NCBI RefSeq assembly: GCF_022385335.1
Contig: NZ_CP092431.1
Location: 9,672,001-9,736,000, forward strand
Origin: Streptomyces deccanensis
Lineage (GTDB): Bacteria; Actinomycetota; Actinomycetes; Streptomycetales; Streptomycetaceae
Direction of reading: 5' to 3'
Length of the DNA stretch: 64,000 nt
Below are positions 46,587 through 55,705 of this stretch, piece after piece (within the stretch, counting starts at the first letter, position 1; each line of letters opens with the position of its first letter). Both the position numbers and the translations under genes were made by a program. The notes under the pieces were generated by a model. It ran no database searches, was not told the DNA's origin, and worked only from the letters and a program-made list of their open reading frames with translations.

Positions 46587-48446
46587 TCAGCCCGCCGCCG
46601 GGTACACGCGGGTCACCTTGCCGTCGGGGTCGGCCTCCAGGTAACCGGACTGGTTGTACTCGTCGCTCAGGTAGACGGCCATTCCGGCCGGGGTGTCGAA
46701 GATGTCGTTGGGCTGTCTCACCAGCAGGTAACGGTTTTCCGGGTCGGGGACGTTGAGCTTCTTCTCCGCCTGCTTCAGGAGAGCGGGGACCTTGTCCCAG
46801 TCGAAGTCGTCGAGGCTGACGGGCTGTTCGCCACCGGCCAGTGTGCCCTTGATGATGCCCTTCTCCACGCCCCGCCCCGGGCGGTAGGTGTAGGTGTCGT
46901 ACTTCGTGTCACTGTCGTCGACCATGAGCTGGGCCGACACGTAGTCCGGGTAGACCGAGAAGTCCCCGTACCGGTCGCGGCCGGTCTCCTCCTCGAACGC
47001 CTTGATCGCCGTACGGATGCCGTCCGGAGTCAGCATGCCGCCGGCCTCCACGTCCTTCGGCTGCCGCGTCTCCTCGTCGGCGTCGGTCGGTGACGCGCCG
47101 CCGGTCGGTGAGGCGGTCGACTTCGACTTCGACTTCGACTCCGAGGCCGAGGTCGAGGTGGTCGGCGAGACACCCGCGTTCGTGGCGCGGCCGTCGTCCA
47201 GGGGCAGCAGCCACCACAGCAGGACCAGGGCACCGGCGAGCGACACCCCCGACACGCTCCACAGGACGGCGAGACGCGGCCCGCGCCGACGCCGTGCCCC
47301 GCTCCCGGGGTGCACGGGCGTGGTCGTCGGCTGGTACGGAGACGCCCCCGGCAGGGACTGGACCAGCGGCGAGTCGACGGGCGGGGACTGGAAGGGCGCT
47401 GAATGGAGGGGCGGGGGCTGGAAGGGCGGGGGCTGAAGCGGTGTCTTCTGGACCGACGGCGACGGGACGGGCGGCGGCGGGCCGAACCCGGCGGCGGTGA
47501 CACGCGTCGTACCGGCAGTGCCCGGGCCGGCCCCGGTGGCGGGCGTCGGCGGACGCAGCGCGTACGACGTGGGCTCGTCCCGCACGGCCGCGGTCGTCGG
47601 CCCCGCTTCGACCTCGGCGAGTCGCCGGTCCAGTACCTCCGCCGACGGCCGTGCCGCCGGATCCCGTACGAGCACGCTCATCAGGACGTCGCCCAGGGCA
47701 CCGGCACGCTGCGGAGGCGCCACGTCGTCGTTGAGGACCGCGGCGAGGGTGGCCAGCGTGGAGCCCCGGCGCAGCGGGTGGTGGCCTTCCACGGCGGCGT
47801 ACAGCATCATCGCCAGCGACCACAGGTCGGAGGCGGACCCGCCCTCCTGCCCGGATATGCGCTCCGGTGCCATGAAGTCGGGTGTCCCGATGACGGAGCC
47901 GGTGGCGGTGAGGCCGCTCGTCTCGCGGATGGCCGCGATACCGAAGTCGGTGAGGACGGGACGCCCGTCGGGACGCATCAGCACGTTGGCCGGCTTCACG
48001 TCCCGGTGCTGGATACCGGCGTCGTGCGCGGCGGTCAGCGCGCCCAGCACCTGTCGCCCGATCCGTGCCGCCTCGGCCGGCGGCATCGGCCCCTCGGCCA
48101 GCCGGTCGGCCAGCGAGCCACCGCTGACCAGCTCCATCACGATCCACGGGTAGGTGCCGTCGCCGCCGTCGACGATGTGGTGGATGGTGACCACGTTCGG
48201 ATGGTCGATACGCGCCAGTGCCCTGGCCTCGCGCAGTACCCGCTCCCGCAGGGTCCGCGCCCCGTCGGGGTCGTACTCGGCGAGGTCCCGGTCGGGCGGG
48301 CGGACCTCCTTGACGGCCACGAGCCTGTGCAGCACCAGGTCCCTGGCCCGCCAGACGGTCCCCATCCCACCCCCGCCGAGGCGGGTCTCCAACTCGAAGC
48401 GCCCGTCGACGACTCGTCTCACGGGGCCTCTGTCGTCCTCGTTCAT
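46587..48446 (-). CDS. Membrane Ser/Thr protein kinase (PknB-like) with C-terminal sensor
   Basis: 619 residues from ATG 48446 (in-frame ATGs further upstream at about 48458 and 48479; no clear ribosome site for any). Kinase domain, residues 10-270: GGGGMGTVWRARD, VAVKEV, HRDVKPANVLM, TDFGIAA, GTPDFMAPE. A Pro/Gln-rich linker of repeated PPPFQ/PPLHS units leads to one membrane helix (LWSVSGVSLAGALVLLWWLL). The extracellular part has an SKSKSKS linker and a folded domain of about 130 residues without PASTA repeats. Ligand and targets are unknown. Confidence 0.88.
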   Translation of the reverse strand: MNEDDRGPVRRVVDGRFELETRLGGGGMGTVWRARDLVLHRLVAVKEVRPPDRDLAEYDPDGARTLRERVLREARALARIDHPNVVTIHHIVDGGDGTYPWIVMELVSGGSLADRLAEGPMPPAEAARIGRQVLGALTAAHDAGIQHRDVKPANVLMRPDGRPVLTDFGIAAIRETSGLTATGSVIGTPDFMAPERISGQEGGSASDLWSLAMMLYAAVEGHHPLRRGSTLATLAAVLNDDVAPPQRAGALGDVLMSVLVRDPAARPSAEVLDRRLAEVEAGPTTAAVRDEPTSYALRPPTPATGAGPGTAGTTRVTAAGFGPPPPVPSPSVQKTPLQPPPFQPPPLHSAPFQSPPVDSPLVQSLPGASPYQPTTTPVHPGSGARRRRGPRLAVLWSVSGVSLAGALVLLWWLLPLDDGRATNAGVSPTTSTSASESKSKSKSTASPTGGASPTDADEETRQPKDVEAGGMLTPDGIRTAIKAFEEETGRDRYGDFSVYPDYVSAQLMVDDSDTKYDTYTYRPGRGVEKGIIKGTLAGGEQPVSLDDFDWDKVPALLKQAEKKLNVPDPENRYLLVRQPNDIFDTPAGMAVYLSDEYNQSGYLEADPDGKVTRVYPAAG

Positions 48447-48512
48447 GGGCGGGAGCATAGTGGCCCCAACCGACAGCATTCGCCGCCCCGTGGACCAGGA
48501 GCCGGTTCGAGG

Positions 48513-50093
48513 TCAGCCGACGGGTCGACGGTGCAGCGGCTCCAGGGCGGCGGCCAGGACGTGCGGGTCGTGGTGGCCCTTGTGGACCGTCGGCGGCCGC
48601 CTGTCGAGGTGGAGGAGCCGGGACACCGCCGTCCACGCCGTGCGCACCGAGTACTCGACGGTGAGGACGACGTCGTCGGGCAGTTCGGCGAACTGGCCGA
48701 TGAAAGCGAGGTTGACCGAACCCTCCGGCACGACCTCCGGCCGGTCGCCGTGGCGGCGTACCAGGAACTGGCTGGTGCGGTAGGGCATCAGACAGGGCAC
48801 GACGGTGGAGGACTTCAGGACGCGGGTGGTGGTCCTCTCGTCGAAGGGCAGATGGTGGAGGACCTCTTCGAGGATCTCCCGGCCCGAGCACATGGTCATC
48901 GGCTTGGGTGTGTGGTTGCCGGAGCGGCCGGGGAAAAGGCCGTAGCCCCACCAGACGGACACACCGTCCGGCTGGTCGCGGTAGACCGGCTGGCGATCGG
49001 CCACGATCGTGAGCAGCCAGGGGGAGTCGGTGAAGGTCATCATGCCGCCCCGGCCGGTCTCGCGACCGCTGAACTCCGCGAGTGCGTCGAGGAAGGCGGG
49101 GTCGTCGGCGGTGACCGTGAACGACACCCCGCGGGACTCCTCGACATGCTTGTCGAAGACGGTCGGGTCGCCGAAGTCCTCGCGTCCGCGGGCCAGCCGG
49201 TGCCAGAGCAGCCAGGCGTCCGAGCGGTGCGGGGGCGGCGGCGGAGCGGCCAGGTGCGACCCGACACTGGTCGCGTCGGTCATCGAGCCGTTGGTGACCA
49301 GGACCAGGTCCTCGGGAGCGATGTCGATCCGCTCGTCGTGGCCGCTTCGGGAGAGGTGGATGCTGCTCACCGTTCCGCTCCTGGTCCCAGGGGCGAACCC
49401 CAGGTCGGTGACACGGCATCCGGTGCGGATGACGACCCCGCGCTGGCGCAGCCAGGACGTCAGGGGGCGCACGATCGAGTCGTACTGGTTGTACCGCGTG
49501 CGGTGGATGCCCGCCATGGAGCCGAACTCCGGGAGCAGATGGAGGAAACGCCTGAGATGGCGGTGGAACTCGACGGCGCTGTGCCAGGGCTGGAAGGCGA
49601 ATGTGGTGCACCACATGAACCAGAAACCGGTGGTGAAGAAGTGCGGGCCGAAGCAGTCGGTGATCCGCTTGCCGTCCAGGTGTCTCTCGGGGGTGGCCGC
49701 GCACCGCACCAGTTCCCAACGGTCCCGCTCGGAGAAGCCCATGGACGTCGTGTCGACGATCTTTCCGTCGCCGTCGACGAGCCGGGCGACGTCGTCCCAG
49801 GCGAAGTCCTCGTGGCCGGCCAAAATCTCCTGGGTGACCGACACCGACGGGTCGTCCGTCGAAGGGATGGTGGACAACAGGTCGTAGGTGCAGCGGAACT
49901 CGGCCTCGAACATCCGCCCGCCCCGCATGGTGTAGCCGGCGTCCGGGGTGCCACCCGCGTCGAGACTGCCCCCGATGGAGCGCTGCCCCTCGTAGAGCTG
50001 AATGTCCGCTCCGTCGAAACCGCCCTCGCGGATCAGGAACGCCGCCGCCGCGAGCCCCGCGATGCCACCGCCCACGAGATATGCCTTCGCCAT
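48513..50093 (-). CDS. ohyA: Oleate hydratase
   Basis: 526-residue FAD enzyme that adds water to cis-9 unsaturated fatty acids to give 10-hydroxy acids. Family blocks: AYLVGGGIAGLAAAAFLIRE, GGRMFEAEFRCTYDLL, HFFTTGFWFMWCTTFAFQPW, FTDSPWLLTIVADRQPVY, TSQFLVRRHGDRP and AFIGQFAELPDDVVLTVEYS. GAGGAG precedes ATG 50093. Two DosR-like boxes lie 76-109 bases upstream, which suggests induction with the stress genes nearby. Confidence 0.92.
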   Translation of the reverse strand: MAKAYLVGGGIAGLAAAAFLIREGGFDGADIQLYEGQRSIGGSLDAGGTPDAGYTMRGGRMFEAEFRCTYDLLSTIPSTDDPSVSVTQEILAGHEDFAWDDVARLVDGDGKIVDTTSMGFSERDRWELVRCAATPERHLDGKRITDCFGPHFFTTGFWFMWCTTFAFQPWHSAVEFHRHLRRFLHLLPEFGSMAGIHRTRYNQYDSIVRPLTSWLRQRGVVIRTGCRVTDLGFAPGTRSGTVSSIHLSRSGHDERIDIAPEDLVLVTNGSMTDATSVGSHLAAPPPPPHRSDAWLLWHRLARGREDFGDPTVFDKHVEESRGVSFTVTADDPAFLDALAEFSGRETGRGGMMTFTDSPWLLTIVADRQPVYRDQPDGVSVWWGYGLFPGRSGNHTPKPMTMCSGREILEEVLHHLPFDERTTTRVLKSSTVVPCLMPYRTSQFLVRRHGDRPEVVPEGSVNLAFIGQFAELPDDVVLTVEYSVRTAWTAVSRLLHLDRRPPTVHKGHHDPHVLAAALEPLHRRPVG

Positions 50094-50168
50094 CACACAA
50101 CTCCTCGTCCTCGCCCCGTGGCCGGGGCCGCGCACCAAAGATGGCCCGGGCCACGGGGCGCCGTCGGT

Positions 50169-50202
50169 GGGCCGTTGGTCATCTGCCGGGGCCGTACGGC
50201 CC
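50169..50202 (-). promoter_or_regulatory. Tandem DosR/DevR-like boxes upstream of ohyA
   Basis: GGGCCGTTGGTC at 50169 and the perfect palindrome GGGCCGTACGGCCC at 50189, starts 20 bases apart. Same box as upstream of the pfl, USP and Crp-like genes. Confidence 0.55.
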
Positions 50203-50487
50203 TACCGAGCCGTGTGCGGGGCCTCGCTCCACCGGCGTCGGCTCCGCCGCGCCACGGGTGTGCTGCCGGTGCGGTGGCCGCGGTCCCGGAGGTGGGCGGC
50301 CCTGCCGGTCTGCCGACACAGCCGGTCGTGGAGTTCGTCGACGACCTCCGTGGCGGTGTCTTCCTCCGCGAGGACGACGAGAGGACGCCCGCCGCCCCCG
50401 CCGTCGCCGCCCTCGGCGGCGCGGACACCGGGGCGCCACGGCCGACCGGCTCGTTCGCCGTCGGCCGGTAGCGGCCCGCGGTCGACC
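50203..50487 (+). other. Unassigned stretch with one possible small reading frame
   Basis: Between the ohyA promoter and the end of the CBS gene. GTG 50212 to TAG 50471 is open (86 codons) with high GC in third positions, mainly over VVEFVDDLRGGVFLREDDE. There is no clear ribosome site and no family I recognise. It may be a gene remnant or an unannotated small protein. Confidence 0.3.
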
Positions 50488-51171
50488 TCACCGAGGCGCG
50501 GAGGCATCCTCCGACGCCGGCGCCGTTCCGGGGGGCGTCAGGTCGAAATCGACGGACACCACACCCTCCACGGCACGGACCAGCCGGGCCGCCACCGGCA
50601 CCAGCGAGGTGTCCCGGACCCGGCCGCCGAGCCGTACGACGCCGTCCCGCACGTTCACGCGAACGGCGGAGGCAGGGGCCGGGAAGAGGTAGGCGACGAC
50701 CTCACGTCGCACCTCCTCGGCGATCTCCTCGTCGGTGCGCAGGAACACCTTCAGCAGATCCGCGCGGCTGACGATGCCCTCCAGCACCCCGTCGGCGTCG
50801 ACCACCGGGAGCCGCTTGACCTTGGCCCGGGCCATCGTGCGGGCCGCCTGGGCGAGCGTCACCCCCGACCGGACCGTGAGGGCGGGGGAGGCCATCAGCT
50901 CCTCGGCGGTCACCGCACCGGCCTTCGCCAGATCCGCCAGCCTGCGCAGCTGGGTGTACCGGTCGGGGTTGCTGTCGCGGAACTCCTCCTTGGGCAGCAG
51001 GTCCGCCTCGGAGACGACGCCGATCACTCGGCCGTCCTCCTCGACCACGGGCACGGCACTGATCCTCCTGTCCCGCATCAGCTGGACGATCTCCTTGAAG
51101 GCCGTCCCGCGCCCGACTGTCGCGACCGTACGGGTCATGACGTCGCCGACCATGTGCGGTGTGCCGTGCAT
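50488..51171 (-). CDS. CBS-CBS-BON domain protein
   Basis: 227 residues. First CBS domain: MVGDVMTRTVATVGRGTAFK to VSEADLLP; second: ASPALTVRSGVTLAQAARTM to VSRADLLKVFLR. A BON domain ends the protein (VRVNVRDGVVRLGGRVRD). CBS pairs bind adenine nucleotides and sense energy charge; BON domains bind membranes or lipids. This architecture is common in DosR-type dormancy regulons. AAGGAG precedes ATG 51171. It is the second gene after the cyclic-nucleotide-domain gene. Confidence 0.9.
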   Translation of the reverse strand: MHGTPHMVGDVMTRTVATVGRGTAFKEIVQLMRDRRISAVPVVEEDGRVIGVVSEADLLPKEEFRDSNPDRYTQLRRLADLAKAGAVTAEELMASPALTVRSGVTLAQAARTMARAKVKRLPVVDADGVLEGIVSRADLLKVFLRTDEEIAEEVRREVVAYLFPAPASAVRVNVRDGVVRLGGRVRDTSLVPVAARLVRAVEGVVSVDFDLTPPGTAPASEDASAPR

Positions 51172-51182
51172 GCTCACTCCTT

Positions 51183-51218
51183 CGAGGTCCGCGCGGGGAA
51201 GTCGAGGTCCGCGCGGGG
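51183..51218. repeat. 16-bp direct repeat, 20-bp period, before the CBS gene
   Basis: CGAGGTCCGCGCGGGG occurs exactly at 51183 and 51203, between the Crp-like stop and the CBS start. The 20-base period equals that of the DosR-like box pairs, but the sequence fits the box poorly. Confidence 0.7.
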
Positions 51219-51232
51219 TGAGGGCGGACGGG

Positions 51233-51697
51233 TCAGCGGGCGCTGCCGGCGCCGTAGGGGGCGTACAGGTCCAGCAGGCGGGTGCGTGCGGCCTGCAGGC
51301 GGTGGGCGAGCACCTCTCCGACCCACAGACCCACGGCCCGGCCCATGGCCGGGTCCTCCTGGCACATGAGACGGACGGCCGTGGCGTCGAACTCGTACGC
51401 CCGCACCGGAGTCGTCGCCTCGGCGCCCAGGTGCCACACGTGCGGGGGGAACAGCCAGGACCAGCCGACGAGTTCGTTGTGCCGGAGCGACTCGATGACG
51501 GCCGGCCGGCGGCCCGGCACCCGCATGTCGAGCTCCACCGTGCCCGTGCGGAGGATCCAGAATCGGTCGGCGCGGCTTCCCTCCTCGAACAGCCGTGTCC
51601 CCTGCGGGAACGCCACCTCACGGGCGACGCGCATCAGCCGCTGCCGATGCTCCGTGGGCAGCGCCCGCAGCATGCTGGGCGTGGGTGTGGTGATCAT
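51233..51697 (-). CDS. Cyclic nucleotide-binding domain protein without HTH
   Basis: 154 residues, a single cNMP-binding beta barrel: FPQGTRLFEEGSRADRFWIL, GTVELDMRVPG, VIESLRHNELVGWSWLFPPH and VRAYEFDATAVRLMCQEDP. The C-terminal DNA-binding domain of Crp is absent, so this is a stand-alone sensor module. The phosphate-binding cassette motif is weak. A DosR-like box pair lies 69-103 bases upstream, in the region shared with the divergent gene at 51894. Confidence 0.85.
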   Translation of the reverse strand: MITTPTPSMLRALPTEHRQRLMRVAREVAFPQGTRLFEEGSRADRFWILRTGTVELDMRVPGRRPAVIESLRHNELVGWSWLFPPHVWHLGAEATTPVRAYEFDATAVRLMCQEDPAMGRAVGLWVGEVLAHRLQAARTRLLDLYAPYGAGSAR

Positions 51698-51765
51698 GGC
51701 GTGCCTCCAGGCGGTCTACCGGAACTGCCATGCCCAGCCTGTGCCGCGCCGCCCCCGCCCGCCAT

Positions 51766-51800
51766 GGGCCGTCCGGTCCCTCACCCGGGCCGGTCGGCAC
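51766..51800. promoter_or_regulatory. Tandem DosR-like boxes between the Crp-like gene and a divergent gene
   Basis: GGGCCGTCCGGTCC at 51766 and GGGCCGGTCGGCAC at 51787, starts 21 bases apart. They can serve the minus-strand Crp-like/CBS operon and the plus-strand small membrane protein. Confidence 0.6.
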
Positions 51801-51893
51801 GGCGGACGAGCCTTCCGGCACCCTGTGGCGACCGGGCCCCCGCTGTTCCATGAAGGCATGGGACGAACCGCCCGACCGAGGGGGATGAGCACC

Positions 51894-52163
51894 GTGGGTA
51901 CCTCACTGACTCCCGACTTCTGGAGGCTGTTCGCCGTACTCCTGGCCGTGTCCGCGACGCTCACGTTCGTGTTGAGCACCCTGCTCGACGCGCTGTACGT
52001 ACGGCGGCTGCGGCGGCGGCAGGACCGACGGACCACAGCCGGCGCGGAGGGGAGTGCGGACCGGCCGTCCGACACTCCTGCGGACGCCGCACGGCACCGC
52101 CCGCTCACGGCCCGCCGGAGCCGGACCCCGCACCCGCCCCGCCGAACACCCGCGCACCGGTGA
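51894..52163 (+). CDS. Small single-helix membrane protein with basic tail
   Basis: 89 residues from GTG 51894, which has GAGGGGG eight bases upstream (ATG 51885 lies too close to that site). One membrane helix ([23 protein letters not shown]) is followed by a strongly basic segment ([12 protein letters not shown]) and a disordered Arg/Pro/Thr-rich tail. No family is recognised. It is the first plus-strand gene after the divergent box pair. Its stop overlaps the start of a short coupled frame (GTGA). Confidence 0.7.
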   Translation: MGTSLTPDFWRLFAVLLAVSATLTFVLSTLLDALYVRRLRRRQDRRTTAGAEGSADRPSDTPADAARHRPLTARRSRTPHPPRRTPAHR

Positions 52164-52327
52164 CAGGCGAGCCCGGCCGTCCGGGGCCACGCCGCCCGGG
52201 CGCCGTGGCCCCGGACGGCCGGGCTCGCCTCGACATCCTCACCTCACCCGCCTCGATCGTCTTCGACCGGGCCGAGAACCGGCTGCACACCATCAAGGCC
52301 GTACTCGTGGCCACCCTGGAGGACTGA
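52160..52327 (+). CDS. Possible 55-residue coupled peptide or gene remnant
   Basis: GTG 52160 overlaps the preceding stop (GTGA). The second half, [20 protein letters not shown] continuing [11 protein letters not shown], has the high third-position GC of true genes and looks like the C-terminus of a larger protein that I cannot name. The first 24 codons coincide with a 27-bp inverted repeat. Stop is four bases before ATG of the carbamate kinase gene. It is either a small coupled protein or the remnant end of a deleted gene. Confidence 0.4.
   Translation: MTGEPGRPGPRRPGAVAPDGRARLDILTSPASIVFDRAENRLHTIKAVLVATLED
52165..52230. terminator. 27-bp perfect inverted repeat with 12-base loop
   Basis: Arms 52165-52191 and 52204-52230 are exact complements (outer end AGGCGAGCCCGG). 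It starts two bases after the stop of the small membrane protein gene. It is the strongest hairpin in the window and likely a terminator, yet lies inside the coupled frame. Confidence 0.75.
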
Positions 52328-52330
52328 GTC

Positions 52331-53254
52331 ATGCGCATGGTCGTCGCCCTCGGCGGCAACGCCCTGCTGCACCGGGGCGAACGCCCCGAGGCGGCCGTCC
52401 AGCAGGCGAACGTCGACCGCGTCGCCACCGCCCTCGCGGCCCTCGCCCGCGACCACGACATCGTCGTCACCCACGGCAACGGCCCCCAGATCGGGCTGCT
52501 GGCGCTGGAGAGCGAGTCCGACCCCGCGCTGAGCGCGCCCTACCCGATGCACCTCCTCGGTGCCCAGACGCAGGGCATGATCGGCTCTTTGTTGGCCTGT
52601 GCCCTGCACAACGTCATGCCGCGCCGCCGGATCGCCACCCTGGTCACCCACACCCTCGTCCGCTCCGACGACCCCGCCTTCGACCGGCCCACCAAGTTCG
52701 TCGGCCCGGTGTATCCGCAGGACGTCGCCGACCGCCTCGCCCGCGTCCACGGCTGGCGCATGGCGCCGGACACCGGGGGCAGGCGTCGCGTCGTACCCTC
52801 CCCGAGGCCCGAGCGCGTCCTGGAGACCGACACCGTCCGCGAGCTCCTCGCCACCGGCACCCTGGTCGTCTGCGGAGGCGGCGGGGGCGTACCGGTCACC
52901 GCCGACCGTGTCACCGGTGCCCTCACCGGCGTCGATGCGGTCGTCGACAAGGACCTCACCGCGGCCCTGCTCGCCGAGGAGCTGAAGGCCGACTTCCTGC
53001 TGATCCTCACCGACGTGCCCTACGTCTACGACGGCTACGGCACCTCCGACCAGCGCCCCCTGCTCGACGCCACGCCCGACCAGCTGCGCGGACGCGGGTT
53101 CGCCCCCGGCTCGATGGGGCCCAAGGCCGAGGCCGCCGCACTGTTCGTCAGCCGCACCGGGGGGCTGGCCGCCATCGGCGCCCTGGACGCGGCCTACGAG
53201 ATCGTCCACGGCCTCTCGGGGACACTGATCCGCCCCGATCTCCCCACGGGTTGA
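52331..53254 (+). CDS. arcC: Carbamate kinase
   Basis: 307-residue amino-acid-kinase-fold enzyme: VVALGGNALLHRGE, VVTHGNGPQIGLLALES, VVCGGGGGVPV, DKDLTAALLAEEL and GSMGPKAEAAALFV. It makes ATP from carbamoyl phosphate and ADP. No arginine deiminase or ornithine carbamoyltransferase gene is near, so the carbamoyl phosphate source must lie elsewhere. Position just before pyruvate formate-lyase suggests an energy role without oxygen (inference). ATG 52331 is preceded by GGAGGACTGAGTC. Confidence 0.92.
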   Translation: MRMVVALGGNALLHRGERPEAAVQQANVDRVATALAALARDHDIVVTHGNGPQIGLLALESESDPALSAPYPMHLLGAQTQGMIGSLLACALHNVMPRRRIATLVTHTLVRSDDPAFDRPTKFVGPVYPQDVADRLARVHGWRMAPDTGGRRRVVPSPRPERVLETDTVRELLATGTLVVCGGGGGVPVTADRVTGALTGVDAVVDKDLTAALLAEELKADFLLILTDVPYVYDGYGTSDQRPLLDATPDQLRGRGFAPGSMGPKAEAAALFVSRTGGLAAIGALDAAYEIVHGLSGTLIRPDLPTG

Positions 53255-53271
53255 CGGGTCGACGGGTTGAC

Positions 53272-53318
53272 GGGGCTTCGAGCCCCCGGCCGACGACGAG
53301 CCGGGGGCTCCGAGCCCC
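53272..53318. terminator. Two-step hairpin after arcC
   Basis: Inner arms GAGCCCCCGGC (53280-53290) and GCCGGGGGCTC (53300-53310), with an outer GGGGCT/AGCCCC pairing. It lies 18 bases after the arcC stop; short GACGGGTT repeats precede it. Confidence 0.7.
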
Positions 53319-53333
53319 GGCCCCGGACCACGG

Positions 53334-53369
53334 GGGACCAACGGCACTGCCGAGTGCGCCGCTCGGCAC
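53334..53369 (+). promoter_or_regulatory. Candidate DosR-like box pair upstream of pflB
   Basis: GGGACCAACGGCAC (53334) and GCGCCGCTCGGCAC (53356), starts 22 bases apart and 73-108 bases before ATG 53442. They match the consensus GGGCCGTTCGGCAC at 10 and 12 of 14 positions. Confidence 0.45.
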
Positions 53370-53441
53370 TCCCCCCGGCCCGCGCGAACGACGAGCATCC
53401 GAGGCGCAGGCAAGTGCGACGAACCGAGGAGAGGACCGGCG

Positions 53442-55700
53442 ATGACCGCGACCACGACCGTGGGCAGCCGAACGAGCGACGCCTGGCGGGACTTCGCCGG
53501 GACACACTGGCGCGAGCAGGTCCACGTACGTGACTTCATCCAGGCCAACTACACCCCGTACGAGGGCGGAGCCGACTTTCTGAGCGGCCCGACGGACCGT
53601 ACCCGCGCCGTCTGGGAGAAGATCGTCGCGCTGTTCCCCGAGGAACGCAGCCGGGGCATCCTCGACGTCGACCCCGCGACTCCCTCGACGATCACCTCGC
53701 ACGCGCCCGGGTACATCGACCGCGAGCGCGAACTGATCGTCGGCCTGCAGACGGACGCGCCTCTCAAGCGCGCGATCATGCCGAACGGCGGCCTGCGGAT
53801 GGTGGAGAACGGACTGCGCGCCTACGGCTACGAACCCGACCCGTTCGTCACCCGGGTCTTCGGCACCTACCGCAAGACCCACAACGACGGCGTCTTCGAC
53901 GCCTACACCCCCGAGATGCGCGCCGCCCGCAAGGCGGGCATCATCACCGGGCTCCCGGACTCCTACGGACGGGGCCGGATCATCGGCGACTACCGTCGCG
54001 TGGCGCTGTACGGCACGGACCGGCTGACCGAGGCCAAGAAGGCCGAGCGGGCCCTGCTGGACGCCCGGCCCTCCACGACCGACGTCGTCCGCGACCGGGA
54101 GGAACTCGCCGAGCAGATCAGGGCGTTGGGCGAGCTGACCCGGATGGCCGCCGGCTACGGCTGCGACGTCTCCCGCCCCGCGACCACCGCCCACGAGGCC
54201 GTGCAGTGGCTCTACCTCGGCTACCTCGCCGCCGTGAAGGAACAGAACGGCGCCGCGATGTCCCTGGGCCGCACCTCGACCTTCCTCGACGTCTACCTCC
54301 AGCGCGACCTGACGGCGGGGCTCCTCGACGAGACCCGCGCCCAGGAACTGATCGACGACTTCGTGATCAAGCTGCGGATCGTCCGCTTCCTGCGCACCCC
54401 CGAGTACGACGCCCTCTTCTCCGGCGACCCCACCTGGGTGACGGAGTCCCTCGGCGGCATCGGGGCCGACGGACGCCCGCTGGTCACCCGCACCTCCTTC
54501 CGCTTCCTCCAGACGCTGTACAACCTGGGCCCCGCACCCGAGCCGAACCTCACGGTGCTGTGGTCGCCGGGCCTGCCCGACGGCTTCAAGCGGTTCTGCG
54601 CCCAGGTCTCCATCGACACCAGCGCCGTGCAGTACGAGTCCGACGAACTGCTGCGCCCACGCACCGGGGACGACACGGCGATCGCCTGCTGCGTCTCCGC
54701 CATGGCCGTGGGGAAGCAGATGCAGTTCTTCGGGGCCCGGGTGAACCTCGCCAAGGCGCTGCTGTACGCGGTCAACGGCGGCCGCGACGAGATGACCTCC
54801 GAACAGGTCGCCCCGGCCACGCCCCCGCTCACCGGCGAGTACCTGGACCACGCGGAGCTGTCGGCGGCGTACGACCGGGTCCTGGACTGGCTGGCCGCGA
54901 CGTACGTCGACGCCCTGAACGTCATCCACTACATGCACGACAAGTACGCCTACGAGCGCATCGAGATGGCGCTGCACGACCACCCGGTGCACCGCTTCAT
55001 GGCCTGCGGCATCGCCGGGCTGTCGGTGGCCGTGGACAGCCTGTCGGCCGTGAAGTACGCGCGGGTGAAGGTGTTCCGGGACGCCGCCGGCCTCGCCGTC
55101 GACTTCCGTACCGAGGGCGACTTCCCGACCTACGGCAACAACGACGACCGCGCCGACGACATCGCCGTCCAGCTGGTCGAGTCGTTCATGGCGAAGGTGC
55201 GCGAGCACCCCACCTACCGGGACGCCGAGCACACCCAGTCGGTGCTCACCATCACCTCCAACGTGGTCTACGGCAAGCACACCGGCAACACCCCCGACGG
55301 CCGCCGCGCCGGACAGCCCTTCGCCCCCGGCGCCAACCCCATGAACGGCCGCGATCTGCACGGGGTGGCCGCCTCGGCCCTGTCGGTCGCCAAGCTGCCG
55401 TACGAGCAGGCGCGCGACGGCATCTCGCTGACGACGACCATCACCCCGGAGGGCCTCGGTCACCGTCCCGACGAACGCGCGGGCCACCTCGTCGGCATCC
55501 TCGACGCCTACACCGCCTCGGGCGGCTTCCACATGAACGTCAACGTCCTGGACCGCGCCACGCTCCAGGACGCCATGGAGCACCCGGAGAAGTACCCCGA
55601 CCTGACCGTGCGCGTCTCCGGATACGCCGTCAACTTCGTCCGGCTGACCCGCGAGCAGCAGCTCGACGTCATCAGCCGCACCTTCCACGGATCGATGTGA
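53442..55700 (+). CDS. pflB: Pyruvate formate-lyase (glycyl radical enzyme)
   Basis: 752-residue enzyme, full family length. The adjacent active-site cysteines are in [20 protein letters not shown]; the radical glycine is in [20 protein letters not shown] near the C-terminus. The N-terminal part ([20 protein letters not shown]) is that of true formate C-acetyltransferase. It splits pyruvate with CoA into acetyl-CoA and formate, a strictly anaerobic reaction. Next gene encodes its activase. GAGGAGAGG precedes ATG 53442. Confidence 0.95.
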   Translation: MTATTTVGSRTSDAWRDFAGTHWREQVHVRDFIQANYTPYEGGADFLSGPTDRTRAVWEKIVALFPEERSRGILDVDPATPSTITSHAPGYIDRERELIVGLQTDAPLKRAIMPNGGLRMVENGLRAYGYEPDPFVTRVFGTYRKTHNDGVFDAYTPEMRAARKAGIITGLPDSYGRGRIIGDYRRVALYGTDRLTEAKKAERALLDARPSTTDVVRDREELAEQIRALGELTRMAAGYGCDVSRPATTAHEAVQWLYLGYLAAVKEQNGAAMSLGRTSTFLDVYLQRDLTAGLLDETRAQELIDDFVIKLRIVRFLRTPEYDALFSGDPTWVTESLGGIGADGRPLVTRTSFRFLQTLYNLGPAPEPNLTVLWSPGLPDGFKRFCAQVSIDTSAVQYESDELLRPRTGDDTAIACCVSAMAVGKQMQFFGARVNLAKALLYAVNGGRDEMTSEQVAPATPPLTGEYLDHAELSAAYDRVLDWLAATYVDALNVIHYMHDKYAYERIEMALHDHPVHRFMACGIAGLSVAVDSLSAVKYARVKVFRDAAGLAVDFRTEGDFPTYGNNDDRADDIAVQLVESFMAKVREHPTYRDAEHTQSVLTITSNVVYGKHTGNTPDGRRAGQPFAPGANPMNGRDLHGVAASALSVAKLPYEQARDGISLTTTITPEGLGHRPDERAGHLVGILDAYTASGGFHMNVNVLDRATLQDAMEHPEKYPDLTVRVSGYAVNFVRLTREQQLDVISRTFHGSM

Positions 55701-55705
55701 CCCGG

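Noticed and set aside
46909..50154. 1081-residue minus-strand frame across kinase and oleate hydratase genes
   Set aside because: Arg/Pro/Gly-rich out-of-frame shadow of two well-supported genes on the same strand.
47403..50471. 1022-residue plus-strand frame
   Set aside because: Antisense shadow of the same genes; only its last 86 codons lie outside them and are noted separately at low confidence.
52205..52327. End of an acetate kinase or phosphoketolase gene
   Set aside because: The tail ([22 protein letters not shown]) does not match the ends of those enzymes as I know them; left unassigned.
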